Positions 8,901 through 16,363 of a DNA stretch of 64,000 nucleotides are shown in pieces. The DNA lies in assembly GCF_000251145.1 (NCBI RefSeq), contig NZ_AIDW01000009.1:1-64000 (forward strand), given 5' to 3'. The translations under genes were made by a program, and so were the position numbers. This DNA comes from Sphingomonas sp. PAMC 26621 (GTDB lineage Bacteria; Pseudomonadota; Alphaproteobacteria; Sphingomonadales; Sphingomonadaceae). The notes under the pieces were generated by a model, which worked only from the letters and a program-made list of their open reading frames with translations, did not search any database and was not told the DNA's origin. The number at the start of each line of letters is the position of its first letter. Within the stretch, counting starts at the first letter, position 1.

Positions 8901-10295
8901 TCAACATTCGACGACGTTGACCGCCAGCCCGCCCAGGCTCGTTTCCTTGTACTTCGAGCGCATGTCTTCCCCGGTCTGCCGCATCGTTTCGATGACCGCA
9001 TCCAGACTGACGACGTGATTGCCGTCGCCGCGCATCGCGAGATACGCCGCATTGATCGCCTTGACTGCGCCCATCGTGTTGCGTTCGATGCACGGGATTT
9101 GCACCAGTCCCCCGATCGGATCGCAGGTCAGGCCGAGATTGTGCTCCATCCCGATCTCGGCGGCGTTCTCGATCTGGCGGTTGCTGCCGCCCAGCACCGC
9201 GGCAAGCGCGCCCGCAGCCATCGAACAGGCCACGCCGACCTCGCCCTGGCAGCCCATCTCCGCCGCGGAGATCGAGGCGCGCTTCTTATAGAGCATGCCG
9301 ATCGCGGCGGCGGTGAGGAGAAACGTCCGCGCACCGTGTGCGGTCGCTCCCGTCACGAGCGTCTCGTAAAAGCGGAGCACGGCCGGCAGCACGCCCGCCG
9401 CGCCGTTGGTCGGCGCGGTCACCACGCGACCCCCTGCCGCATTTTCCTCGTTGACCGCGAGCGCCCACAGGCTGACCCATTCGAACACTTCGGCGGGATT
9501 GCTGCCGGGCCGCTCGCCCGTAAGGTCCGCCGCCAGCGCGCGGGCGCGCCGTCGCACCTTGAGGCCCCCCGGCAGCACGCCATCCTGCGCGATGCCGCGA
9601 TCAATGCAGGCGCTCATCGCGGCGCGAACAGCGTCGAGGAAGGCGTCGGTTTCCGCAGGCGCGCGCCAAGACTCCTCGTTGGCACGGACGATGTCGGCGA
9701 TATGGAGGTTCGTCGCATCGCCGATCGTCAGCAGGTCGGCGCCGGACGAGAAGGGGTGCCGGACCGCGAGATTGGTCGCTGCGCAGGGTGCCCCCTTGCG
9801 CAGGATCGCACCGCCGCCGATCGAGAAATAGGTTTCGGTATGCGCGCTGCCGTCGGCACCGGTTGCAGTGAACGTCATGCCGTTGGGATGCTCGGGCAGG
9901 AATTCGCGCGGATGGAAAACAACGTCGTCTTCGGCGAAAGGGATTGCCGCGATCCCACCGAGCATCAGATAGCCGCTCGTGCGTATCCCGGAGAGGAATG
10001 CGGGGGCGGCGTCGGGATCGAGCCGTTCGGGCTCCCAGCCGGCAAGACCAAGGATCGTGGCCGTATCCGTTGCATGGCCGCGCCCGGTCAGCGCAAGCGA
10101 GCCGTACAGGTCGCACGTGACGCGAACCGGCACCGCCTTGAGCGCCAGGGCGCGTTGCGCGAAATCGAACGCCGCGCGCATCGGTCCCACCGTATGGGAA
10201 CTCGATGGTCCGATCCCGATGGTGAAAAGCTCAGCGACACTGATGGGGCGGTGGATGTCGCGGTCGAGAGGAGTGAGAGCCAGATCGGGCAGCAT
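8901..10295 (-). CDS. sdaA: L-serine ammonia-lyase, iron-sulfur dependent, single chain
   Basis: 464 residues. It deaminates L-serine to pyruvate and ammonia using a [4Fe-4S] cluster. N-terminal SDH-beta domain ([21 protein letters not shown]) joined to the SDH-alpha catalytic domain. Cluster cysteines are visible in [15 protein letters not shown] and [21 protein letters not shown] precedes the ATG by 5 nt. A tandem glycine riboswitch lies immediately upstream, so expression probably responds to glycine; that links serine breakdown to glycine excess, serine and glycine being interconverted by GlyA. Complete and normal in length. Confidence 0.95.
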   Translation of the reverse strand: MLPDLALTPLDRDIHRPISVAELFTIGIGPSSSHTVGPMRAAFDFAQRALALKAVPVRVTCDLYGSLALTGRGHATDTATILGLAGWEPERLDPDAAPAFLSGIRTSGYLMLGGIAAIPFAEDDVVFHPREFLPEHPNGMTFTATGADGSAHTETYFSIGGGAILRKGAPCAATNLAVRHPFSSGADLLTIGDATNLHIADIVRANEESWRAPAETDAFLDAVRAAMSACIDRGIAQDGVLPGGLKVRRRARALAADLTGERPGSNPAEVFEWVSLWALAVNEENAAGGRVVTAPTNGAAGVLPAVLRFYETLVTGATAHGARTFLLTAAAIGMLYKKRASISAAEMGCQGEVGVACSMAAGALAAVLGGSNRQIENAAEIGMEHNLGLTCDPIGGLVQIPCIERNTMGAVKAINAAYLAMRGDGNHVVSLDAVIETMRQTGEDMRSKYKETSLGGLAVNVVEC

Positions 10296-10332
10296 GCGGT
10301 CCTTCCGCCGGTCCTGCCCGGCCGTGCATGCC

Positions 10333-10482
10333 CCGTCTGTCCCTTGTGCCTGAGATCGCTATCCCGTCGGCGGACGCGATACCTGCGTCACTCTCCAGAT
10401 GTTATACGTCGAGGGGTCCTTTTGCCTGAGAGTTTCCGGGGCGGTTGCTCCTTCGGCGCCGGGATGCCCCCGGTCTCTCCCA
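10333..10482 (-). promoter_or_regulatory. Tandem glycine riboswitch upstream of sdaA
   Basis: Read on the minus strand, aptamer 1 (about 10481 to 10415) starts GGGAGAGACC, contains GCCGAAGGAGCAA and ends CTCTCAGGCAAAAGGACC. Aptamer 2 (about 10398 to 10335) starts CTGGAGAG, contains CGCCGACGGGATAGCGA and ends TCTCAGGCACAAGGGACAGA. These are the conserved blocks of the gcvT-type glycine riboswitch, in the classic two-aptamer arrangement with a short linker. It sits 35-40 nt before the sdaA ATG, so control may be at translation or termination. A glycine-on response is expected from the family. Confidence 0.93.
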
Positions 10483-10860
10483 CATCGACGCGCCGGGCTA
10501 TCGGTCATCCGAGCGGTCGCGGTCAAGCCGGATTGGCCTTCAAGACGTTCTGATCGTAGGAAGATTACCGTTCCCTACGCCAACCTACCCGAAGCGCCGA
10601 GGTGCGCTGCAGAAGGAGCCTTGGCCCGCAAGACGGCGGTGAACGACCAGACCTGGCTGGCTCCGCAACGCGCGGATCTGTCGGCAAGGTCGCACCGATT
10701 GCCATTGGCAGATGGCAACCGGCGCGAACAGTTGGGTCGCAAACGTGGCAATTAATGCTCACCACCGCTGAATAATTCGAGCCGTTTCAAAGCCAATACA
10801 GCACTATTACGTACCGCGAACGTCGCGCGATGCGGCACATGCCGTGCCCGCCGCATGGTC
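10483..10860. other. Intergenic region between sdaA riboswitch and LuxR gene
   Basis: No convincing gene here. The part next to 10483 must hold the promoter for the riboswitch/sdaA transcript on the minus strand. At 10793-10815 there is a copy of the AATAC direct-repeat motif. Short open frames lack ribosome sites and family resemblance. Confidence 0.6.
10793..10815 (+). promoter_or_regulatory. AATAC-N6-ATTACG direct-repeat motif, copy A
   Basis: CCAATACAGCACTATTACGT followed by ACC. It shares about 21 of 24 positions with copy C at 19151-19174 and has the same half-site spacing (11 bp, one helical turn) as copy B. It lies 46 nt beyond the end of the LuxR-type gene. Probable regulator binding site; the regulator is not known. 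Confidence 0.45.
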
Positions 10861-11493
10861 TCACCAATCTTCCCCCGTCAGCATGGCGATCTTGCTGAGG
10901 AGACAAATCAACTGCGGTTGCCGTGCGGTGCCGGTCTTGGCGAGCACGTTGGCAAGCTGTGTCCGCAGCGTCGGCATGCGGACGTTGGTCCGTTCGGCGA
11001 TTTCCTGCAACGTCTCGCCCCCGGCCAGCGCGGATGCCAGCGTCGCTTCGGCCCTGGTCAGCCCGAAGGTCAGTTGCAGCAGCGTTTCGGGAAGGTGGTG
11101 GCGTCGTTCCAGATCGACGATCGTAAGAGTCGCGGCGACGGTGCGTTGCTCGGTCCGTTCCGCGCGCAGGCGCAAGAGTATCGGGAGCTTGAACGGCCGT
11201 GGTTGTGTGAAGACCAGTGTCGTATGCGCACCCGCGAGCGGACTGGACTGGACGAGAGAAAGAACCTCGTCGACCCGCTGTCCGACCTGGCGATTCCGGA
11301 ACCGCAACGTGTCGTTCTCGATCGACAAGACGGTCTCTGCCAGCGTCCCCTGCACCGGTGGCTTGCGCAGCAGGCGCATCTGCTGATCGAACGAGTATTT
11401 ACCAATATCGGGAGGAGCCAATGGCTCTACCGGATCGGGCAGGAACATGATGTTCGATTGTTCTTGGCGAAATTCCAGTAAAGCTATCGACAT
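10861..11493 (-). CDS. LuxR-type helix-turn-helix transcriptional regulator
   Basis: 210 residues from the ATG at 11493, which has AAAGGG upstream; a longer frame to 11637 is possible but unlikely. The C terminus is a GerE/LuxR DNA-binding domain: LTRAEATLASALAGGETLQEI then RTNVRMPTLRTQLANVLAKTG. The N-terminal 130 residues resemble no ligand domain I recognise, and no receiver Asp motif is present, so it is not a response regulator. It is divergent from the sensor kinase gene about 420 nt away, and two copies of the AATAC motif flank it, making it one candidate for the protein that binds them. Confidence 0.8.
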   Translation of the reverse strand: MSIALLEFRQEQSNIMFLPDPVEPLAPPDIGKYSFDQQMRLLRKPPVQGTLAETVLSIENDTLRFRNRQVGQRVDEVLSLVQSSPLAGAHTTLVFTQPRPFKLPILLRLRAERTEQRTVAATLTIVDLERRHHLPETLLQLTFGLTRAEATLASALAGGETLQEIAERTNVRMPTLRTQLANVLAKTGTARQPQLICLLSKIAMLTGEDW

Positions 11494-11914
11494 GATACGC
11501 CCTTTACACAACCGCGAAACCGAACATACCGTGCCGATTCCGTGTTTTAGGGGAGATGTCGCGATGGAAGCTTTCTTGTCGGACAGGTATGACTGCCGAC
11601 CCCCATTGCGTTCACTGTTACCCCAATCGAATGACATAGCATCCGGGGTTTACCAGCAATACAGTACTAATACGGCGTTAAGGATTCGCGCGACCGACTT
11701 TGGTACGTCATCGATTTGACGCACGAGAGCCGCGCGCGGGGGGCATTGGTCGAGGACGAAACGCGCATCCCGGGGGCTGTCGGCAGCGGTCTCTACGCAA
11801 GCGTTATAATCACATTGGCGTAAGCCGTTCACCGCACGTTCATCCCCACTTTGACGTTACGGCAACCCGTGGTATCGTTCGGACGGTTCGTTTCAGGAAC
11901 CGGAAAGGGCAGGG
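11494..11914. other. Divergent promoter region, LuxR regulator / sensor kinase
   Basis: About 420 nt without a supported gene, more AT-rich than its surroundings. It holds the start region of the LuxR gene (minus) and of the kinase-regulator operon (plus). It contains copy B of the AATAC motif at 11657-11677. Small open frames inside it lack ribosome sites. Confidence 0.6.
11657..11677 (+). promoter_or_regulatory. AATAC-N6-AATACG direct-repeat motif, copy B
   Basis: CAATACAGTACTAATACGGC. This is the clearest direct repeat: AATAC, six bases, AATAC, then G. It lies about 240 nt upstream of the sensor kinase start and about 165 nt upstream of the divergent LuxR gene. Confidence 0.5.
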
Positions 11915-13408
11915 ATGCGGCGGCTTTGGCTGATGCTCGATGAAGCCCCTTTGCCGTCGCGGCAGGGCGTCTTCGTCTGGCTCACGGCATCGGCCGCGTC
12001 GTTCGCCGCAGTGATCGTCACCCTCGTCTTCGATCTCAAGTTCGGCATCCAGCTTCCGTTCCTGTGGGCGATCGCCGCGATATTGGTCGTTACCGTCCGG
12101 ACGGGGATGACCGGCGGGTTGCACTGTGCGGCGATGAACCTCCTGTTGCAGATCGGGATGGCCTACCGCGTTCCAATGACGCTGCTGACCTTTCGCAATA
12201 TTGCGGTCGTGGCATGCCTGTCCGCCTGTCTCGCGGTCATCGGCGGATGGCGCCGGCAGAAACGGGCCGATCGCGATGCCTTTGCCGCGCAGATCAAGCT
12301 CCGCGAAGCGCATCTCCAGTCGATCTTCGACCATTTGCCGGCGCCAATCGTGATCATCGACGTGGCGGGGCGGGTGCGCGGGATCAACGCCGCCGGATGC
12401 GCCTTGTTCGAAGTCGCCCCCGACACGGTCTTTGGCGGTTCGCTCGAGGCCTTCGTCATCCGACAGGATCCGGACGAACGATCACTGGCTGACGTCCTGA
12501 GCGACTTGTCCGCATCGGGCAGCGACCTGGCCGTCAAGGCACGCGGCACGACGGCAACCGGGCGCGCGCTGCATTTGCTGCTGACCGCGTCCCGAGTCCC
12601 GTCGGGGGAAGGGCGCTGGCTGACCGTCCATGTGCAGGACGAAACCGAACGGCTCGCGGCGGCCGCGCGGCTCGAGGACGTCCAGCGCCAGCTGATGCAC
12701 GTATCGCGCGCGACCGCCCTGGGCGAACTGGGGTCCGCGATCGCGCACGAACTCAACCAGCCGCTGGCTGCGATCAGCGCGTGCCTTGGCGCGGCGAAGA
12801 TCGAGATCGCGCGGGAACGGATCGATCGCGCGGAGATTGCGGACGCGCTCGACACGTCGCTTGCGCATACGCTGCGCGCCGGGGCGGTCCTCAAGCGGTT
12901 GCGAGTCTTCGTCGCGCGCGCGCCCGAGACGCGGCAGGTCATCACGGTCGCCGACATCGTTGCCGAGGCGGTTTCGCTGGTCCAGTTTGCGGTGCGCGAT
13001 GCCGGAGTCCGGCTGGACGTGACTGTCGCGCCGGGACTCGGCGCGGTAGAGGTCGATCCGGTCCAGATCCAGCAGGTACTGCTGAACATGATCCGCAACG
13101 CGATCGAGGCGATGCGCGACGCCGCGGTCCGGATGATCACGATCGAGGCGCGGGCCGACGGACACGCCGGTATCGTGATTTCGGTCGTGGATACGGGAAC
13201 GGGAATCGCGCCGGCGATCGCCGATCTCGTCTTCACGCCGTTCGAGACGACCAAAGGCGACGGATTGGGGGTCGGCCTGTCGATCTCAAAGACGATCGTC
13301 GAATCGTTCGGGGGCGAAATCGGATGCGAAGCGAACGGCGGTGCCGGAACGCGCTTCTGGTTCAGCCTGCCGCTTGCCCGGGCGGAGGGAAGCCGCCTTG
13401 CCGCATAA
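11915..13408 (+). CDS. Membrane sensor histidine kinase with PAS domain
   Basis: 497 residues. Three to four transmembrane helices (about residues 15-110, KdpD/DUF4118-like) are followed by a PAS domain (about 125-240, from LQSIFDHLPAPIVIIDVAGR). Next come HisKA with the phospho-His in GSAIAHELNQPLAAISA, and HATPase_c with N box LNMIRNAIEAM, G1 VVDTGTGIAP and G2 DGLGVGLSI. The kinase core is of the DctB/FixL type. AAAGGGCAGGG precedes the ATG. Its stop lies inside the start region of the response regulator (11-nt overlap), so the two form a cognate pair. The signal sensed is unknown; there is no haem-PAS histidine evidence. Confidence 0.92.
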   Translation: MRRLWLMLDEAPLPSRQGVFVWLTASAASFAAVIVTLVFDLKFGIQLPFLWAIAAILVVTVRTGMTGGLHCAAMNLLLQIGMAYRVPMTLLTFRNIAVVACLSACLAVIGGWRRQKRADRDAFAAQIKLREAHLQSIFDHLPAPIVIIDVAGRVRGINAAGCALFEVAPDTVFGGSLEAFVIRQDPDERSLADVLSDLSASGSDLAVKARGTTATGRALHLLLTASRVPSGEGRWLTVHVQDETERLAAAARLEDVQRQLMHVSRATALGELGSAIAHELNQPLAAISACLGAAKIEIARERIDRAEIADALDTSLAHTLRAGAVLKRLRVFVARAPETRQVITVADIVAEAVSLVQFAVRDAGVRLDVTVAPGLGAVEVDPVQIQQVLLNMIRNAIEAMRDAAVRMITIEARADGHAGIVISVVDTGTGIAPAIADLVFTPFETTKGDGLGVGLSISKTIVESFGGEIGCEANGGAGTRFWFSLPLARAEGSRLAA

Positions 13409-14096
13409 CCCGCATATCGCCTTGGTCGAAGATGATGGCGATGTCAGCCAATCGCTGGTGCGGCTGTTGACCGCCGCCGACTTCACGGTCAGCGCCTATC
13501 CGTCCGCCAGCGATTTTCTCGGCCATCCCTATGCTGTGCACAGCGACTGTATCGTCAGCGACGTGCGCATGCCGGACGTCACCGGCGTCGACCTGCTCAT
13601 GTTGCTCCGGGACCGAGGCGTCGACATTCCGGTCATCCTGATTACGGGGCACGGCGACGTGCCGCTGGCGGTACAGGCGATGAAGCTCGGCGCCCGCGAT
13701 TTCCTGGAAAAGCCGTTCGATCCGCAGACCCTGCTCGATGCGATCGCGCGCGCGCTCGCCGGCGGCGACGGATCGGGCAACGCGGCGATGGAGGCGCACG
13801 CCCGTGCCGAAGCCCGCGAGCTGGTCGCGCGCCTGTCGCCGCGCGAGCGACAGGTCCTGCAAGGCATCGTCGCCGGGCATCTCAACAAGCAGATCGCGCA
13901 CGACCTGCACCTCAGCGTGCGCACGGTCGAGGTGTATCGCGCCAGCATCATGACCAAGATCAACGTTCACGGCACGTCGAACCTCGTTCGGGTCGGGCTG
14001 CTCGCGGGGCTTCAGGAAGGTCCGCCGCCTGAATCAAAACCGCAGGCGATACCCAATGTGCCCGATAAAGGCGCGCTCGAACCGCGTCCCTATTAG
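13398..14096 (+). CDS. FixJ-family response regulator
   Basis: 232 residues from a TTG at 13398, chosen because GGAGGGAAG sits 7 nt upstream and it places the receiver start (HNPHIALVEDD) normally. The receiver has phospho-Asp in CIVSDVRMPDVTG, Thr in ITGHGDV and Lys in FLEKPFDP. A LuxR/FixJ helix-turn-helix follows (LSPRERQVLQGIVAGHLNKQIA ... LSVRTVEVYRASIM). The gene overlaps the kinase gene and is surely its partner. Its 3' end overlaps the convergent beta-barrel gene of the cytochrome operon by 63 nt. A LuxR-type DNA-binding domain and location make it the leading candidate to bind the AATAC direct repeats; that is inference. Confidence 0.93.
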   Translation: MPHNPHIALVEDDGDVSQSLVRLLTAADFTVSAYPSASDFLGHPYAVHSDCIVSDVRMPDVTGVDLLMLLRDRGVDIPVILITGHGDVPLAVQAMKLGARDFLEKPFDPQTLLDAIARALAGGDGSGNAAMEAHARAEARELVARLSPRERQVLQGIVAGHLNKQIAHDLHLSVRTVEVYRASIMTKINVHGTSNLVRVGLLAGLQEGPPPESKPQAIPNVPDKGALEPRPY

Positions 14097-15854
14097 GCGA
14101 TCGGTGGTATACCGCTGCCAGATGAAATTGCCGCCTGCCTCCGCCTCCAGCTCGGTGTTGCGGATCGGGCGCCAGACGAGCCGCATCGATGGCGCAATCA
14201 CGCGTTGATCCCCCGTCGCAAGCCGCTGGTCGCGCAGCGCGAAACGCAGGCGCGGGGCGAGCATCAGTCGCGGCGCGACCGGCAGGCGGACGGTGAGGTC
14301 GCCCGCGTAGAGATGTGATCGTTGCAATGTCGCCGTCCGCAGGCCCACCAGCCAGGTATCGCGCGGCAGCATCAGCCCGTCGCCGATGGCCTGCACCCCA
14401 ATGGCGATTTCGGTTCCGGTGGCGGGGAAGGCCGGTACGCCGAACGATGCCGGGGACGCACCGGTCGAGAACACGCTGCCATCCACGATGACGTGCCATT
14501 TCGCCGACAGATCATGGGAATAGGTAACGCTCGCGGATCGGGTCAGCAGCGTCCGGTCCCGCGCGGCCTGTTGCAACGCGTCGAGCGCGAACAGATCGCG
14601 GACCACATCCAGCGACGGCGTCGGTTGGCCGAGGGCGGCATTGGTCAGGGACAGCGTCGGGGCATGAAACTGTTGCAGCAGGACGGCGAGGTTCGACGTG
14701 CGACCGAGCCTGATCGAGGCGTTGAGCAACGCGGCATCAAGCGTCCCGAACGCAACGTTGAAATCGACCAGGCCGGACAGGGACAGCACGCGCGACGCAC
14801 TGTGCCCCTCGATCCCGATCGACTGGCGATCCACCAGCCCAGCGGCGCGCTGATCGAACCAATAGACGCCAATCGATCGCCGCCCGTTCGGGGAGGTGAG
14901 ATCCGCGCCGAGGCCATAAAAGGGCCGCGACCGGTCGACCCAGGTCTGGCGTTCCGACCAGACCGGGAATCCGGCGACGAGGTTGAGCCGCACATTGGAC
15001 CGGACGTCCACCCCGGCCCGAACCCCGTCGAAGCGGCCGAAGATCCCCGAGCCATAGCGGGTCTGCCGCCCGATCCGCAGCGACGTGTTCAGGCGATCGA
15101 TCGCGACGTCCAGATAGAGCTGGTCGAGCAGATCGTACGAGCCCCGGTTGCGATCGGCACCGACGAGGATCACGGGGCGATATTCGGCGACATGACCGAA
15201 CGAGGCGCGGGCTTCGATCCGGGTCGTGCCGAGTGTTGCGCGACCGACGATATCGGCCACGCTCAGCAGTTCGTCGACATTGTCGCGTCGGTCGGGATTG
15301 GTCGACGCGGTCGCCGGTTGCGCGGTGAGGAAGATGCTCCTGCTGCGGTCGTGCAGATAGAATTGCGAAACGACTCCCCGAACCGATACCCGGTCCGCAG
15401 GGGTATCGCGCACGGCTGGCGAGGCGGCCCTCGTGCCCATTGGTCCGGAGTCGCCGAGCGCAGCGAGCCGTTGCCGAACGCGCGGCGCGCCTTCGTCCTG
15501 CGGAAAGCGGCGGAGATAGTCCTGATAGATGTGTCTGGCGTCCTCCTGCCCGCCAGCGCGTTCGCGTAGCATCCCGATGAGTTCGCAGGCGCGGGGCGTG
15601 TGCGGATTGCCCGGTGCGGCGGCGAGCGGTTCGAGCAACGCCCAGGCGCGTGTCGGATCGCCGCTGCGGATCGCATCCTCCGCGTCGCGTTCGCGTGTGG
15701 CGTCGGCGGTCGGATCGGGCGGGACTGCGGAATCGTTCGGCAGGGCGGACGTTGCGCCATTGCTGCAAAGGGCGACGATGCGATCCACTGGCGGAGGAGC
15801 GGTCGCCGACGGTCGCGGCAGATCTGGAGTGGTGGGAGGAAGATCGGCAATCAT
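14034..15854 (-). CDS. TPR-containing outer-membrane beta-barrel protein of the multihaem cytochrome operon
   Basis: 606 residues from the ATG at 15854, which overlaps the TGA of the 5-haem gene (ATGA). Residues about 60-150 are TPR-like helices (AEDAIRSGDPTRAWALLEPL, DARHIYQDYLRRFPQDEG). Residues about 180-606 are alternating beta-strands typical of a porin-type barrel, and the chain ends IGYRLRF, a C-terminal aromatic signature for outer-membrane insertion. No signal peptide is visible with this start, which is odd for such a protein. By position it could be the outer-membrane component of an electron conduit, analogous in role to MtrB/PioB but not recognisably homologous. It converges with the FixJ-like gene. 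Confidence 0.7.
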   Translation of the reverse strand: MIADLPPTTPDLPRPSATAPPPVDRIVALCSNGATSALPNDSAVPPDPTADATRERDAEDAIRSGDPTRAWALLEPLAAAPGNPHTPRACELIGMLRERAGGQEDARHIYQDYLRRFPQDEGAPRVRQRLAALGDSGPMGTRAASPAVRDTPADRVSVRGVVSQFYLHDRSRSIFLTAQPATASTNPDRRDNVDELLSVADIVGRATLGTTRIEARASFGHVAEYRPVILVGADRNRGSYDLLDQLYLDVAIDRLNTSLRIGRQTRYGSGIFGRFDGVRAGVDVRSNVRLNLVAGFPVWSERQTWVDRSRPFYGLGADLTSPNGRRSIGVYWFDQRAAGLVDRQSIGIEGHSASRVLSLSGLVDFNVAFGTLDAALLNASIRLGRTSNLAVLLQQFHAPTLSLTNAALGQPTPSLDVVRDLFALDALQQAARDRTLLTRSASVTYSHDLSAKWHVIVDGSVFSTGASPASFGVPAFPATGTEIAIGVQAIGDGLMLPRDTWLVGLRTATLQRSHLYAGDLTVRLPVAPRLMLAPRLRFALRDQRLATGDQRVIAPSMRLVWRPIRNTELEAEAGGNFIWQRYTTDRLIGTRFERAFIGHIGYRLRF

Positions 15855-16363
15855 CCTGCCGATCCCTCCCGCGTCCGCCCGGCCGGTGGGCGCGCGATCG
15901 CGTGGATTCCCGGAAGCAGCAGCTTCCAATGGACCGTGTCGTGGCAATCCTCGCAAATGTTGCTGGTTGCGGGATGGGTCGCGGTCTTGCCGGGCGCGGT
16001 GAAATTGTTGTGGCACCGCACGCATCCGGCGAGCACGTCGCTATGGTCGAAGCGCGACAACCGCCAGTCCTGGACCGAGTGACAGCTGTCGCACGAAAGC
16101 GCCGTCGGAATGTGCCGCGGTCCGCGCGCTTCGGCCAGGACGCCGTTGTGGCAGTCGCCGCAGCGCCGCGGCGTCCCCTTGAAAACGCCGCCGCGGTGGC
16201 AATCCTCGCAGGCGACACGTTCATGCCCGCCCTCGAGCGGAAAGCCGGTTGCATAATGGTCCAGCCGGTCGACGATGCCGTGCCCCCCGGGTCCCTGCGC
16301 GAACACCGTGATCGAAAACAGCAGGGTCGCGAGGCAGAAGACGATGCGCGGCAGCACTTTCAT
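15851..16363 (-). CDS. Periplasmic pentahaem c-type cytochrome
   Basis: 170 residues. Signal peptide at residues 1-23 (IVFCLATLLFSITVFA-Q). Five CxxCH haem sites: CEDCH, CGDCH, CDSCH, CVRCH, CEDCH. The segment FPLEGGHERVACEDCH repeats the unit found six times in the upstream 21-haem protein, so the two share ancestry. A perfect AGGAGG lies 6 nt before the ATG, and both ends overlap neighbours by four bases. Role: electron carrier in the periplasm or attached to the outer-membrane barrel. Extra His residues (HYATG, FDHSD) are probable distal haem ligands. Confidence 0.9.
   Translation of the reverse strand: MKVLPRIVFCLATLLFSITVFAQGPGGHGIVDRLDHYATGFPLEGGHERVACEDCHRGGVFKGTPRRCGDCHNGVLAEARGPRHIPTALSCDSCHSVQDWRLSRFDHSDVLAGCVRCHNNFTAPGKTATHPATSNICEDCHDTVHWKLLLPGIHAIARPPAGRTREGSAG

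Noticed and set aside
10565..10765. A 66-codon minus-strand gene upstream of the riboswitch
   Set aside because: No ribosome site, no recognisable sequence, and it lies in the promoter region of the riboswitch transcript.
11447..11933. Small plus-strand genes between the LuxR and kinase genes
   Set aside because: Open frames overlap the LuxR start and the kinase start, lack ribosome sites and show intergenic composition.
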